From Halobacteriales archaeon QH_7_65_31 (GTDB taxonomy: Archaea; Halobacteriota; Halobacteria; Halobacteriales; Haloarculaceae): a stretch of DNA of 64,000 nt. The notes beneath the pieces were generated by a model, which saw only the letters and a list, made by a program, of their open reading frames with translations, had not been told where the DNA came from and did no database searches. This document shows, piece after piece, positions 17,834-26,062 of this stretch. Both the position numbers and the translations under genes were made by a program. Each line of letters starts with the position of its first letter. Position 1 is the stretch's first letter. Location: contig PXQU01000016.1 in the NCBI GenBank assembly GCA_003021785.1, positions 124,001-188,000 of the forward strand, read 5' to 3'.

Positions 17834-19207
17834 ATGAAGCGGCCGCAGTCCACGACGCTGCTCGCGACGACGGTCGTGGGGGTGTATCTGCTCGTCGTCG
17901 CCGGCGCGACGGCGACGATCGCCGACGCAGCCGCGGCCTGTACGTCGTGGCCCGTCTGCGCGCCCTCGTCCGTCGACGCCGTCGTCGCGCTCGGCCACCG
18001 TGCCGCCGCGCTCGTCGTCGGTCTCCTGCTCGTCGGCTCGTTCGTCGTCGGCTGGTCCGACGCGTCCCGGCGCGTCAGAGCCGCGCTCCTCGCCGCTGCT
18101 ACCCTCTATCCGCTCCAGATCGGCATGGGCGCGCTCGTCGTCCGTGTCGGAGCCAGCGGTATCGCCCCCGGACTCCATCTCGGCGTCGCGATCGCCATCT
18201 TCACGGCGCTCACCGCCGCGCTCGGCTGGCAGCTCGAAGCCGACACCGGTCGCGAAGACGCCCCCGACGAGCCGTTCGCGGAGAGCGTCGCCGACGTGGA
18301 ACCGACAGGCTCGACCGTCAGCTTCGACTCCCGTGCCGATCGGATTCGGGCGACGCTGTCGGCGTACTTTCGGCTGATGAAGCCGCGGCTGATGTGGCTG
18401 CTCGCGCTGGTCGCCGCGGCGGGGATGGCGCTCGCGGGGGGACCGGACGGGCTGTCGGTTCGAACGATCGTCTTCACGCTCGGCGGCGGCGTCCTCGCGA
18501 TCGGTGCGTCGGGGACGTTCAACCACCTCCTCGAACGCGATATCGACCGACGGATGAAACGCACCAGCGACCGACCGCTCGCGACCGAACTCGTCCCCGT
18601 GCGGAACGCACTCGCGTTCGGCGTCGCGCTCGCGCTCGCCTCGCTGGCGGCGTTTCTTCAGGTGAACGTCTTCGCCGCCACGCTCGGCTTCGTCGCCATC
18701 GTCTTCTACTCCGTCATCTACACGCTCGTGTTGAAACCGAACACGGTCCAGAACACGGTCCTCGGTGGGGTCGCCGGTGCGCTCCCGGCGCTCATCGGCT
18801 GGGTCGGCGTCACCGGTGAGATCGGGACGCCGGGCGTCGTGCTCGCGATGACTATCTTCCTGTGGACGCCGGCGCACTTCTACAATCTCGCGCTCGCGTA
18901 CAAGGAGGACTACGCCCGCGGCGGCTTCCCGATGATGCCCGTCGTCAGCGGGGAGACGAAGACGCGCAAACACATCCTCTGGTATCTCACGGCCACGCTC
19001 GCGAGCGCCGGTGTGTTGACGGCGGTCAGCGATCTCGGCGTGCTCTACGCGACGACGACAGTCGCGTTCGGTGCACTGTTCTTGGGCATGGTGATCAGAC
19101 TCCACCGCGAGCGCAGCGAGGACGCGGCGTTCCGTGCGTTCCACGCCTCGAACGCCTATCTCGGTGCGATCCTCTTAGCGATCGTCGTCGACTCCCTCGT
19201 GGTATGA
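17834..19207 (+). CDS. ctaB: heme O synthase (CtaB) with a CtaA-like N-terminal domain
   Basis: A 457-residue membrane protein. Residues 1 to about 135 form four helices resembling half of a heme A synthase, with CTSWPVC (two Cys), LGHRAAALVVG and PGLHLGVAIAI supplying heme-ligand-like histidines. From about residue 170 the UbiA-type prenyltransferase starts: NHLLERDIDRRMKRTSDRP is the first Asp-rich prenyl diphosphate site, and YKEDYARGGFPMMPVVSG the second. The C-terminal domain adds a farnesyl group to heme B, making heme O for the oxidase. The ATGA overlap with the next gene couples translation. The fused CtaA-like half may bind or relay heme. Confidence 0.9.
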   Translation: MKRPQSTTLLATTVVGVYLLVVAGATATIADAAAACTSWPVCAPSSVDAVVALGHRAAALVVGLLLVGSFVVGWSDASRRVRAALLAAATLYPLQIGMGALVVRVGASGIAPGLHLGVAIAIFTALTAALGWQLEADTGREDAPDEPFAESVADVEPTGSTVSFDSRADRIRATLSAYFRLMKPRLMWLLALVAAAGMALAGGPDGLSVRTIVFTLGGGVLAIGASGTFNHLLERDIDRRMKRTSDRPLATELVPVRNALAFGVALALASLAAFLQVNVFAATLGFVAIVFYSVIYTLVLKPNTVQNTVLGGVAGALPALIGWVGVTGEIGTPGVVLAMTIFLWTPAHFYNLALAYKEDYARGGFPMMPVVSGETKTRKHILWYLTATLASAGVLTAVSDLGVLYATTTVAFGALFLGMVIRLHRERSEDAAFRAFHASNAYLGAILLAIVVDSLVV

Positions 19208-19899
19208 GCACGCTCCCGGCCCGACTTCACGAGCGCCGCCCGTCGACGAGGACGCTCGTCTACTGGGCCGCCGTCCTGAACGCACAGCTACTCGTCGTCA
19301 TCGGCTACGTCATCCTCGTGAGCGGGCCACCGCGGTCGCTCCGTGGGCTTTTCATCCTCGTCATGCCGTGGCTGTGGCTCGACGTCTCGTGGTGGAGCTA
19401 CCGGAACAGCTCCGTCTCGTCGGTGACGAGTCGCCGTCGTGTCGTCGCCTCCCTCCTCGCAGTCGGCTACTTCCTCGTCCTCTCCGTCGCCGGCGGGCTG
19501 CTCCTCCCGGGGATCGGTGCGCGCGCTACGGGCTTCCGGCTCGTCACCTATCAGACCCCGCCGGGATTCGCGCCGGCACTGCTGTACAGCGGTGAACGGC
19601 TCGTCGTGAACCTCATTCCGTACAAGCTGGCCGGCTATCTCGCGCTGGCGTGGCTCGTCTACGGGACGCTCGCCGACGCGTCCCGCTCCGTCGGGGCCGG
19701 CGTGCTCGGCCTGTTCTCCTGTGTCTCGTGTGTGCTCCCGGTCGTCGCCGGCGTGCTCACGACCGTCACCGGAGCCGCCGGCTTCGCTGCCACCGTCGGC
19801 CAGCAGTCGTATCTCCTCTCGACGACCGTCTTCGTCGCGACGGTGCTCCTGCTCCGGTGGCGACCCACGGTGTCTGCTCTCTCGCGGCTCCGTCCGTGA
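19204..19899 (+). CDS. multi-pass membrane protein coupled to ctaB, unknown function
   Basis: A 231-residue protein with about six hydrophobic segments. Its ATG overlaps the ctaB stop by four bases. The region YGTLADASRSVGAGVLGLFSCVSCVLPVVAGVLTTVTGAAG holds a CVSC pair at a membrane boundary, a possible metal or thiol site. This last half resembles haloarchaeal membrane proteins commonly found beside ctaB, but I cannot assign a biochemical role. Heme or copper handling is suggested by the operon. Confidence 0.75.
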   Translation: MSTLPARLHERRPSTRTLVYWAAVLNAQLLVVIGYVILVSGPPRSLRGLFILVMPWLWLDVSWWSYRNSSVSSVTSRRRVVASLLAVGYFLVLSVAGGLLLPGIGARATGFRLVTYQTPPGFAPALLYSGERLVVNLIPYKLAGYLALAWLVYGTLADASRSVGAGVLGLFSCVSCVLPVVAGVLTTVTGAAGFAATVGQQSYLLSTTVFVATVLLLRWRPTVSALSRLRP

Positions 19900-19936
19900 C
19901 CGGCAGGTGCTTGTCGCCGGCGCACGGATCTCGACC

Positions 19937-20167
19937 GTGACCCACGTCGAAATCACCTACTGCGTTCCGTGCGGCTATCTCGATCGCGCGCTCGACACCG
20001 AGCGTGCGATCCTCCAGAGCTTCGGCCAGTCGCTCGACCGAGTGACGCTCGCCACTGGCGACCACGGCGTCTTCCGCGTCACAATCGACGACGAGCCGAT
20101 CTGGGATCTCAGCGAGGACGAACACGACGTCGACGAGATCGTCCGTCGGGTTCGCGCAGAGCTGTGA
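19937..20167 (+). CDS. Rdx/SelW-like thioredoxin-fold protein (CXXC form)
   Basis: A 76-residue protein starting at GTG 19937 (VTHVEITYCVPCGYLDRAL). The beta-strand then CxxC at its end, a helix with R.....L, and the strand FRVTIDDEPIWDL match the Rdx family related to selenoprotein W. Selenocysteine is replaced by cysteine (CVPC). Family members act as thiol-redox proteins of unknown substrate. It begins 38 bases after the membrane protein gene and may belong to the cox assembly operon, where a thiol reductant for copper sites would make sense (inference). Confidence 0.82.
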   Translation: MTHVEITYCVPCGYLDRALDTERAILQSFGQSLDRVTLATGDHGVFRVTIDDEPIWDLSEDEHDVDEIVRRVRAEL

Positions 20168-20227
20168 CCCGGTCGCGAGCGAGCCGCAGAACGCAACCGC
20201 TTAGACGCGTGCGCCGCGACTCTGGGT

Positions 20228-21151
20228 ATGGTTATCAGCGCGTCGAACGTGCGCCGGACGTACGGCGAGACGGTCGCGCTCGACGGCGTCTCGCTCGACA
20301 TCGACGCCGGCGAGATATACGGTCTCATCGGGCCGAACGGCGCGGGCAAGACGACCCTCGTCCGTGCGCTCACCGGAACGACCGATCCCGACGGCGAGGT
20401 GCAGCTACTCGGCACTGACCCGAAACAGGCCGATCCACAGCGACTCGGCCTGCTGCCACAGGAGTTCGCGCCACCGGCCCGCCTGACCGCCCGCGAGGTC
20501 GTCGGCTACTACGGCGGGCTCCACGACGAGTCGCGCGACACGGACGAGACGCTCGCCGACGTCGGACTCACTGACAGCGGCGACACGCACTACGAGAACC
20601 TGTCTGGTGGGCAGAAACGCCGTGTCTGTGTCGCGACGACGCTCGTGAACGACCCGGACGTGCTCTTCTTGGACGAGCCGACGACGGGGATCGACCCGCA
20701 GGGCCGCCGTGACGTGTGGGGTCTCATCGACGCGCTCGCAGACGCCGGCGCGACGGTGCTCGTCACGACCCACTACATGGAGGAGGCCGAACGGCTCTGT
20801 GACCGGGTTGGTCTGCTCGCCGCGGGCCGACTCGTCGCCGAGGGACCGCCTGCCGACCTCGTCGCCGAGTACGGCGGTAGCCCGCGCGTCGAGATACGCG
20901 CCGACGACACTGCCGAGGCAAGTTCGGTGCTCACCGAGGCGGGGTACGCGTTCGTCCCCGACGAGCGGCGGCTCGTCGTCGATGACGTGGCTCCCGACGA
21001 GGTGGGCGAGGTGGCGACGACGCTCACCGACGCCGGGGTGAGCTACGACGGCCTGCTGTGGCGACAGCCCGATCTCGAAGAGGTGTATCTCCAGCTCACC
21101 GGACAGACCGTCGGGGCGAGCGGAACACCCCGCGAGGTGGGCGATGAGTAG
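20228..21151 (+). CDS. ABC transporter ATP-binding protein (ABC-2 type)
   Basis: A 307-residue ATPase. Walker A is GPNGAGKTT near residue 37, the Q-loop LPQEFAPP, the signature NLSGGQKRRV, Walker B VLFLDEPTTGID and the switch His in LVTTHYMEEAERL. A C-terminal extension of about 90 residues (from PRVEIRADD) is typical of DrrA/NosF-like exporters. Its stop overlaps the permease start by eight bases, so the two form one transporter. Placement after cox biogenesis genes suggests export linked to the membrane oxidase, but the substrate is unknown. Confidence 0.9.
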   Translation: MVISASNVRRTYGETVALDGVSLDIDAGEIYGLIGPNGAGKTTLVRALTGTTDPDGEVQLLGTDPKQADPQRLGLLPQEFAPPARLTAREVVGYYGGLHDESRDTDETLADVGLTDSGDTHYENLSGGQKRRVCVATTLVNDPDVLFLDEPTTGIDPQGRRDVWGLIDALADAGATVLVTTHYMEEAERLCDRVGLLAAGRLVAEGPPADLVAEYGGSPRVEIRADDTAEASSVLTEAGYAFVPDERRLVVDDVAPDEVGEVATTLTDAGVSYDGLLWRQPDLEEVYLQLTGQTVGASGTPREVGDE

Positions 21152-21923
21152 AGCCGGTCGCATCCGGTCGGTGACCGTCGCTGCCGGCAGGGCGTTCCTC
21201 CGTCGACGGACGGCCGTCTTCTTCACGTTCTTCTTCCCGGCCATCATCATCCTCATCTTCGGCGCGGTCGTCCAGACTGCGGGCGGCTCCGGTGGACTGT
21301 TCACGGAGCCGCCGGGCTACTACGTTCCCGGCTATCTCGCCGTCGTCGTGCTGTTCACGCCGCTGTCACGCGTCGGGAGCGAGGTGGCTCGCCACCGCGA
21401 GGACAACCGGTTCGAGAAGCTGGCGACGACGCCGCTACGCCGATGGGAGTGGCTCGCCGCCCAGACGCTCGTCAACGTCGGGATCATCGGCGTGGCCGCC
21501 GCCGGTATCCTCCTGCTCGTGCTCGTCGTCACTGACGCGTCTATCGTCTTCTCGCCGCTACTCGTCCCGTTCGTGGTGCTCGGGGTCGCGCTCTTCTGTG
21601 GGCTGGGGGCGATCCTCGGTAGCCTGTCGGACTCCTCCGACGGCGTCATCGCGGCCTCGAACGGCATCGCGCTCCCGCTGTTGTTCCTCTCGGAGACGTT
21701 CGTCCCGGCGTCGCTGCTCCCGGCGTGGCTCCCGCTGTGGCTGTCGCCGTTGACGTACTTCTCCCGGGGCGTCCGCGCGGTCACCTACCAGCCATCGGAG
21801 ACACTCGCCACGTCACAGGTTCCCGGCGGACTGGGACTCGTCGAGTCGGACCTTCTCGTGCTCGCCGTTCTGACGCTCGCCTTCTTCATCGTCGGGGCCG
21901 TGACGCTTCCGCGCACCGACTGA
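21144..21923 (+). CDS. ABC-2 type transporter permease
   Basis: A 259-residue membrane protein with six helices of the ABC-2 type: AVFFTFFFPAIIILIFG, then a large loop with a GYYVPGYLAVVVLFTPLS segment, the conserved DNRFEKLATTPLRRWEWLAAQ coupling region, and LPLLFLSETFVPASLLPAWLPLWL. It pairs with the overlapping ATPase gene. Daunorubicin-type or NosY-type exporters are the nearest described relatives by pattern. The substrate cannot be inferred from sequence. Confidence 0.88.
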   Translation: MSRAGRIRSVTVAAGRAFLRRRTAVFFTFFFPAIIILIFGAVVQTAGGSGGLFTEPPGYYVPGYLAVVVLFTPLSRVGSEVARHREDNRFEKLATTPLRRWEWLAAQTLVNVGIIGVAAAGILLLVLVVTDASIVFSPLLVPFVVLGVALFCGLGAILGSLSDSSDGVIAASNGIALPLLFLSETFVPASLLPAWLPLWLSPLTYFSRGVRAVTYQPSETLATSQVPGGLGLVESDLLVLAVLTLAFFIVGAVTLPRTD

Positions 21924-21958
21924 GAAACCGTTTTGACCGTTCGCGGGCGAACTGCGCC

Positions 21959-22363
21959 ATGCAGCTCTCGTCGCTCCCCGACCGACCGTTCGAACTCGCG
22001 GAACTGCGCGAACTCAACGAGAGCGGCCGGTTTCGCGCTGTCTTCCCCGCCGGCGTCTTCGATTTCGATGGGAGCGACGCCAAGCTCGTTCCCGCCGCTG
22101 TGCTCGTCACGCCGGGCGACGGGAGCGAGGGCGAGAGCAGTGACGGACACGAGAGCGAGGGCGGGAACGTCGTCGCCGTCGGCTACGACTTCGAGGCGGG
22201 CTGGCAGCGGATTTCGAGCGAGCCAGCTGGTGATCAGGTACAGGAGCAGGTCGAGCTGGCGGCGACGGAACTCAGAGCGTGGGCCGCGGAGACGGACCAG
22301 CGGTGGGCGATGTCGGACGGTGCGACGGCGCTCGCCGAGCACGTGGGCGCGCTCGACGAGTGA
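21959..22363 (+). CDS. conserved haloarchaeal protein, unknown function
   Basis: A 134-residue acidic soluble protein starting MQLSSLPDRPFELAELREL. A helix is followed by strands (FRAVFPAGVFDFDG, KLVPAAVLVTPG), a low-complexity Gly/Ser/Glu insert (residues about 56-69), a strand (VVAVGYDFEAGW) and a long amphipathic helix. No catalytic motif is visible. The insert length probably varies between species. It follows the ABC transporter by 35 bases and is convergent with the DUF420-like gene. Confidence 0.65.
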   Translation: MQLSSLPDRPFELAELRELNESGRFRAVFPAGVFDFDGSDAKLVPAAVLVTPGDGSEGESSDGHESEGGNVVAVGYDFEAGWQRISSEPAGDQVQEQVELAATELRAWAAETDQRWAMSDGATALAEHVGALDE

Positions 22364-22364
22364 G

Positions 22365-22949
22365 TCAGGCCGGGACGAACTCGAAGCCGTAGACGTGGTT
22401 CAACAGGACGTACGCCAACACGCCGAGCGTGAGCGAGACGGTCCAGACGGCGACGGTGACGCGGCCGACGCGCCGGTGGGCTGTCTGTCGGATCTCTTCG
22501 ATACTGTGGCTCAGCCCGACGGTGATGTTGTACAGGACGAGCGGGACCGACAGCGCCGAGAGAACGATGTGGATGCCCAACATCGCCAGATAGAGGTAGT
22601 ACGGGAGCTGCGGACCGACGAACTCCTTGCGACCGCCGCCCCCCGTCTTGAGCAGATACAGCACGAGAAAGAGCATGATGAGAGCGAACGAGGCGATCAT
22701 CAGCCGACGGTGGCGCTCGACGTTCCCCTGTCGGATCTGATACCAGCCGGTGACGAGACAGCAGACCGCGACGGTGTTGACGAGCGCGATCGCGTGCGAG
22801 AGCAGATTCACCGTCTCCAGTCCGATTGTCGGGTAGATCGGCAGTCCGACGTAGAGCGTTCCGATGACGAGGACGTAGCCGACGACGCTGAGCACGGCGA
22901 CCACACCGAGGGGATGGCGCTTCACGAGGGAGCTGTCCGCGAGAGTCAT
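22365..22949 (-). CDS. DUF420-like membrane protein, probable oxidase-assembly factor
   Basis: A 194-residue protein with five membrane helices: VVAVLSVVGYVLVIGTLYV, NLLSHAIALVNTVAVCCLVTGWY, HRRLMIASFALIMLFLVLYLL, YLYLAMLGIHIVLSALSVPLVLYN and AVWTVSLTLGVLAYVLL. The conserved histidines of DUF420 are visible (LSH in helix 2, RHRRLM before helix 3, GIHIVLSA in helix 4, then HRRVGR). DUF420 proteins are found with cytochrome oxidase genes and include CtaM/YozB, which assists oxidase maturation. The ATG at 22949 is preferred over upstream frame. Confidence 0.8.
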   Translation of the reverse strand: MTLADSSLVKRHPLGVVAVLSVVGYVLVIGTLYVGLPIYPTIGLETVNLLSHAIALVNTVAVCCLVTGWYQIRQGNVERHRRLMIASFALIMLFLVLYLLKTGGGGRKEFVGPQLPYYLYLAMLGIHIVLSALSVPLVLYNITVGLSHSIEEIRQTAHRRVGRVTVAVWTVSLTLGVLAYVLLNHVYGFEFVPA

Positions 22950-23080
22950 GTCCCGCGTTTGGTCGCCGGCGTAGGTAGCGGTTGCGCTTCCCGAACAAGT
23001 GGCGTTGGGTTCGCACAACCCTGTTGATACGGGTCAGACGCTCCGAAACTGTCAAACCGTCCGGGCGTGCAATCGATAGC

Positions 23081-23500
23081 ATGAGCACACAGGACTCCGA
23101 GGACCAGACGATCCGCTGTCTGGTCGCGAAGGTGGGTCTCGACGGCCACGACCGCGGCGCACACGTCATCGCACGGGCGTTCCGCGATGCCGGCTTCGAG
23201 GTCGTCTACTCCGGACTCCACAAATCCCCCGACGAGATCGTTCAGGCCGCCGTTCAGGAAGACGTCGACGTCCTCGGCATCTCGATCCTCTCGGGGGCAC
23301 ACAACACGCTCGTTCCGAAGATTGCCGAGGGACTGGAGTCGTACGACGCGTTCGAGGATACACTCGTGCTCGTCGGCGGTATCGTTCCCGACGACGACCG
23401 CGAGGAGCTGTACGAGATGGGCGTCGACGGTATCTTCGGGCCCGGCTCGTCGATGGGAGAGACCATCGAGTTCGTCCGCGAGAACGCCCCCGAGCGATGA
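23081..23500 (+). CDS. mcmA2: methylmalonyl-CoA mutase, B12-binding small subunit
   Basis: A 139-residue adenosylcobalamin-binding domain. KVGLDGHDRGAHVIARAF contains the DxHxxG cobalamin-ligand motif, followed by DVLGISILSGAHNTL (SxL) and VLVGGIVPDDD (GG), the complete base-off/His-on signature. With the large subunit, which is not in this window, it converts methylmalonyl-CoA to succinyl-CoA. It overlaps the meaB start by four bases, so mutase subunit and chaperone are co-translated. Confidence 0.9.
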   Translation: MSTQDSEDQTIRCLVAKVGLDGHDRGAHVIARAFRDAGFEVVYSGLHKSPDEIVQAAVQEDVDVLGISILSGAHNTLVPKIAEGLESYDAFEDTLVLVGGIVPDDDREELYEMGVDGIFGPGSSMGETIEFVRENAPER

Positions 23501-24534
23501 GGGAGCTGGTCGAACAGCTGCTCGCCGGCAAACACCGCGCGCTGGCTCGCGTTATCTCGAAGATCGAGGACCGGTCGCCCGGCTACCGCGATCTCGTGAG
23601 CGATCTCCACCCGCACACGGGGAACGCGACGATCGTCGGGATCACCGGCTCTCCCGGCGCTGGCAAGTCGACGCTCGTCGATAAGATGGCCGAGACGTAC
23701 CGCGAGCGCGGGGAGACGGTCGGTGTCATCGCGATCGATCCCTCCTCTCCCTACTCCGGCGGTGCGGTGTTGGGCGACCGCATCCGGATGGCCTCGACCA
23801 TCGGCGATATGGACGTGTTCTTCCGATCGATGTCCGCCCGGGGCACGCTCGGCGGGCTCTCGACGGCGACGACGGACGCGGTGAAGGCGCTCGACGCCTT
23901 CGGGAAAGACCGGATCATCATCGAGACCGTCGGCGCCGGACAGAACGAGGTCGACATCGTCGGGACGGCAGACACCATCGCCGTGCTCGTGCCGCCCTCC
24001 TCCGGTGACGACGTGCAGATGCTGAAGGCCGGGATCCTCGAAATCGGTGACGTGTTCGTCGTCAACAAGGCGGATCTCGACGGCGCAGACCGCACGGTTC
24101 AGGAGCTCAGGGAGATGGTCCACATGCGGGACGCCTCGCCGCTCGCCGGAACGGCCGGCCACCACGGCGTCGATTCCGGGTCGGCTGGTGAGAGGGATCC
24201 CGAGACCGACGACTCTGACGATGAGGCGTGGACGCCACCGATCGTCGAGACGGTTGCAAAGACCGGCGAGGGGGTCGAGCCGTTCCTCGAAACGCTCGTC
24301 GATCACCGCGCGTGGCTCGAATCGTCGGGAGAGCTCGATAGCCAGCGGCGCGAGCGCTACGAGGAGGAAGTGCGTCGGCTCCTCCGCGAGGGGGCGGGCG
24401 AGCTGGTCCGCGCCGAGATCGACCGACACGGTGGACTCGACGGATACGTCGAGGCAATCGCCGCGAAGGAGACCGACCCGTACGTCGTTACTGAGGAGCT
24501 GCTCGCCCCGCTGCGGGGCACAGTTGACGACTGA
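23497..24534 (+). CDS. meaB: MeaB/ArgK-type GTPase, methylmalonyl-CoA mutase chaperone
   Basis: A 345-residue G3E GTPase protecting and reloading methylmalonyl-CoA mutase. The P-loop is GITGSPGAGKST (residues about 48-59), the switch region includes IDPSSPYSGGAVLGDRIRM, IIETVGAGQNEVDI is the G3 motif, and VVNKADLDGAD the NKxD base-specificity motif. The insert at about residues 218-250 (SGSAGERDPETDDSDDEAW) is a halophile-type acidic loop. Its ATG lies within the end of the mutase small subunit gene. Confidence 0.92.
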   Translation: MRELVEQLLAGKHRALARVISKIEDRSPGYRDLVSDLHPHTGNATIVGITGSPGAGKSTLVDKMAETYRERGETVGVIAIDPSSPYSGGAVLGDRIRMASTIGDMDVFFRSMSARGTLGGLSTATTDAVKALDAFGKDRIIIETVGAGQNEVDIVGTADTIAVLVPPSSGDDVQMLKAGILEIGDVFVVNKADLDGADRTVQELREMVHMRDASPLAGTAGHHGVDSGSAGERDPETDDSDDEAWTPPIVETVAKTGEGVEPFLETLVDHRAWLESSGELDSQRRERYEEEVRRLLREGAGELVRAEIDRHGGLDGYVEAIAAKETDPYVVTEELLAPLRGTVDD

Positions 24535-24543
24535 TCGGTTCGC

Positions 24544-24951
24544 TCACGACAGCCGGTCGTGCTCGACTTTCGTGCACCTGTCCTGAACGAATCGACGACC
24601 GGAATCGGTAACGCGCTCGCCCGCCTCGCTGTCGCGGATGCCGAGCTGGAGCCACACGGTCGCGATGTCCTCGCGGGCGAGCACCTCATCGACGATACCG
24701 GCCACCTCCTCGCTCGGTCGGAACACGTCCACGAGATCGATCGCCTCGGCCACGTCGCTCAGTGAGTCGTCGGCCGGCTCACCGAGTACTTCGTCTGCCA
24801 TCGGATTGACGGGAACGATCTCGTAGCCGTGTTCTCGGAGATAGCTCGGAACGTCGTGGGCCGCCTTGCCGGGCGTGGTCGAACAGCCCACGACCGCGAT
24901 CGTCTCCGCGTCGAGTGCGGCTCGAAGCGCCGCATCGTCGGTCGTCGCCAT
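24544..24951 (-). CDS. CoA-binding (YccU-like) domain protein
   Basis: A 135-residue Rossmann-fold protein. ETIAVVGCSTTPGKAAHDVPSYLREHGYEIVPVNPMADEVLG matches the CoA-binding domain of succinyl-CoA ligase alpha-like proteins as stand-alone units; VDVFRPSEEVAGIVDEVL and TVWLQLGIRDSEA complete it. Such proteins bind CoA but have no established reaction. The ATG at 24951 places the nucleotide-binding loop at the usual position. It is convergent with meaB. Confidence 0.82.
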   Translation of the reverse strand: MATTDDAALRAALDAETIAVVGCSTTPGKAAHDVPSYLREHGYEIVPVNPMADEVLGEPADDSLSDVAEAIDLVDVFRPSEEVAGIVDEVLAREDIATVWLQLGIRDSEAGERVTDSGRRFVQDRCTKVEHDRLS

Positions 24952-25014
24952 ACTCGATACGGCACGTCGTGTGCACAAAAACGTCCGTGCTGTACACTCC
25001 CCTGCGACCGGAGC

Positions 25015-25833
25015 CTACGTGAACCGACCGAGGATGAACGCACCGGCGGCGAGCAGCTGGCCGTACTTCAGCCACAGCTGGCCTCGCGTCGGATCGGTGA
25101 ACCCCCAGTAGCCGGCCGTCAGCATCAGGAGATCCGGCACTGCGACGGCGACGAGATACGCGACGCCGAACCCCGACAGCAGATACGGGAGGGGACTGCC
25201 GGCGATCCCGACGAGCAACGCCGCCATCGCGACTTGGAGCGCGCGCCGCTCGCCGATCGCAATCGGGAGCGTGTTCAGCCCCTTCTCTCTGTCCCCGTCG
25301 ATATCCTCGACGTCCTTGATTATCTCCCGTGCGAACGTCGCCAGTGCGGCGAGCGCGGCGAGCACAACGACGGGTCCTACCTCCCCCCCGACCGCCGTCC
25401 CTCCGAACAGAAACGTCGAGCCGCCGAGCCCGCCGACGACGACGTTACCGACGCCCGGTAGTCCCTTGAACAGCTTCGTGTACGCGACGAGCGCGACGAG
25501 GTTCACGACTGCAATTGCGACCGCCACGCCGAACTGGACGGCCGCGAACGCGAGCGTCTCGCTCGGCGTCACCGCACCGCGAGGAATCGGCCGCCCCGGC
25601 TGGTTGATCGCGTCGATCTCCCGATCGAAGTAGTCGTTGATCGCGTTGCCGGCTCCGACGGCGAGCATCGTCGCGAGCACGGCGGCGGCCGCGCGAACGG
25701 GCGCACTCGCGTCGACGAACAGCCCCGCTGTCGTCGCGGTCCCGGCGACGAGCGCACCGATCGCCGTGAGCAGTCCTGACGTGAGCGCGTTCCCGGGACG
25801 CGTTAGCTCGATGAGTCCGCGAGCCCGCTCCAT
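25015..25833 (-). CDS. UbiA-family prenyltransferase, probable digeranylgeranylglyceryl phosphate synthase
   Basis: A 272-residue protein with eight or nine membrane helices. The first prenyl diphosphate motif is NAINDYFDREIDAINQPGRPIPRG, characteristic of geranylgeranylglyceryl phosphate geranylgeranyltransferase (DGGGP synthase), and the second is REIIKDVEDIDGDREKG. It attaches the second geranylgeranyl chain in archaeal ether lipid synthesis. The ATG at 25833 begins MERARGLIELTRPGNAL, the usual N-terminus. Menaquinone prenyltransferases are a related alternative, but the NxxxDxxxD context and GRPIPRG favour the lipid enzyme. Confidence 0.85.
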   Translation of the reverse strand: MERARGLIELTRPGNALTSGLLTAIGALVAGTATTAGLFVDASAPVRAAAAVLATMLAVGAGNAINDYFDREIDAINQPGRPIPRGAVTPSETLAFAAVQFGVAVAIAVVNLVALVAYTKLFKGLPGVGNVVVGGLGGSTFLFGGTAVGGEVGPVVVLAALAALATFAREIIKDVEDIDGDREKGLNTLPIAIGERRALQVAMAALLVGIAGSPLPYLLSGFGVAYLVAVAVPDLLMLTAGYWGFTDPTRGQLWLKYGQLLAAGAFILGRFT

Positions 25834-25924
25834 GCGTGTCTCTCCGTCGGTGCGAGTATGAACGCGTCGGTCCGACGAGTTCGATGGAAGGGCTTTTGAG
25901 TACAACCGGGCTACGGATTGGTGA

Positions 25925-25999
25925 GGGCCCTTAGCTCAGCCCGGACAGAGTGCGTGGCTTCGGACCACGTTGCCGGGGGTTCAAATCCCTCAGGGCTCG
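25925..25999 (+). tRNA. tRNA-Arg (anticodon TCG)
   Basis: All arms fold. The acceptor GGGCCCT (25925-25931) pairs with AGGGCTC (25992-25998), the D stem is GCTC/GAGT, the anticodon stem CGTGG/CCACG holds loop CTTCGGA with anticodon TCG at 25960-25962, and the T arm is GGGGG TTCAAAT CCCTC. The discriminator is G. CCA is not encoded. Its 3' end is repeated twice downstream. Confidence 0.93.
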
Positions 26000-26004
26000 C
26001 TCCT
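25986..26004 (+). repeat. tRNA-Arg tail repeat, copy 1 (in the tRNA)
   Basis: The 19 bases TCCCTCAGGGCTCGCTCCT comprise the tRNA 3' end and five bases beyond. The same 19 bases recur exactly at 26067-26085, and the first 16 recur at 26223-26238. Confidence 0.85.
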
Positions 26005-26043
26005 TCCTCGCTTCGCTCGTCAGTCACGACCCCTGCGTAGTTC

Positions 26044-26062
26044 GCGAAGCCTTCGGCTTCGC
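26044..26062. repeat. perfect hairpin between tRNA-Arg and the tail repeat
   Basis: GCGAAGCC (26044-26051) and GGCTTCGC (26055-26062) form an 8-bp stem with a three-base loop. It could end tRNA transcription or be part of the repeat family that follows; there is no U run after it. Confidence 0.6.

Noticed and set aside
16913..19144. Extending coxB to a 743-residue protein
   Set aside because: The extra part is antisense to ctaB, and a signal peptide begins at 17737.
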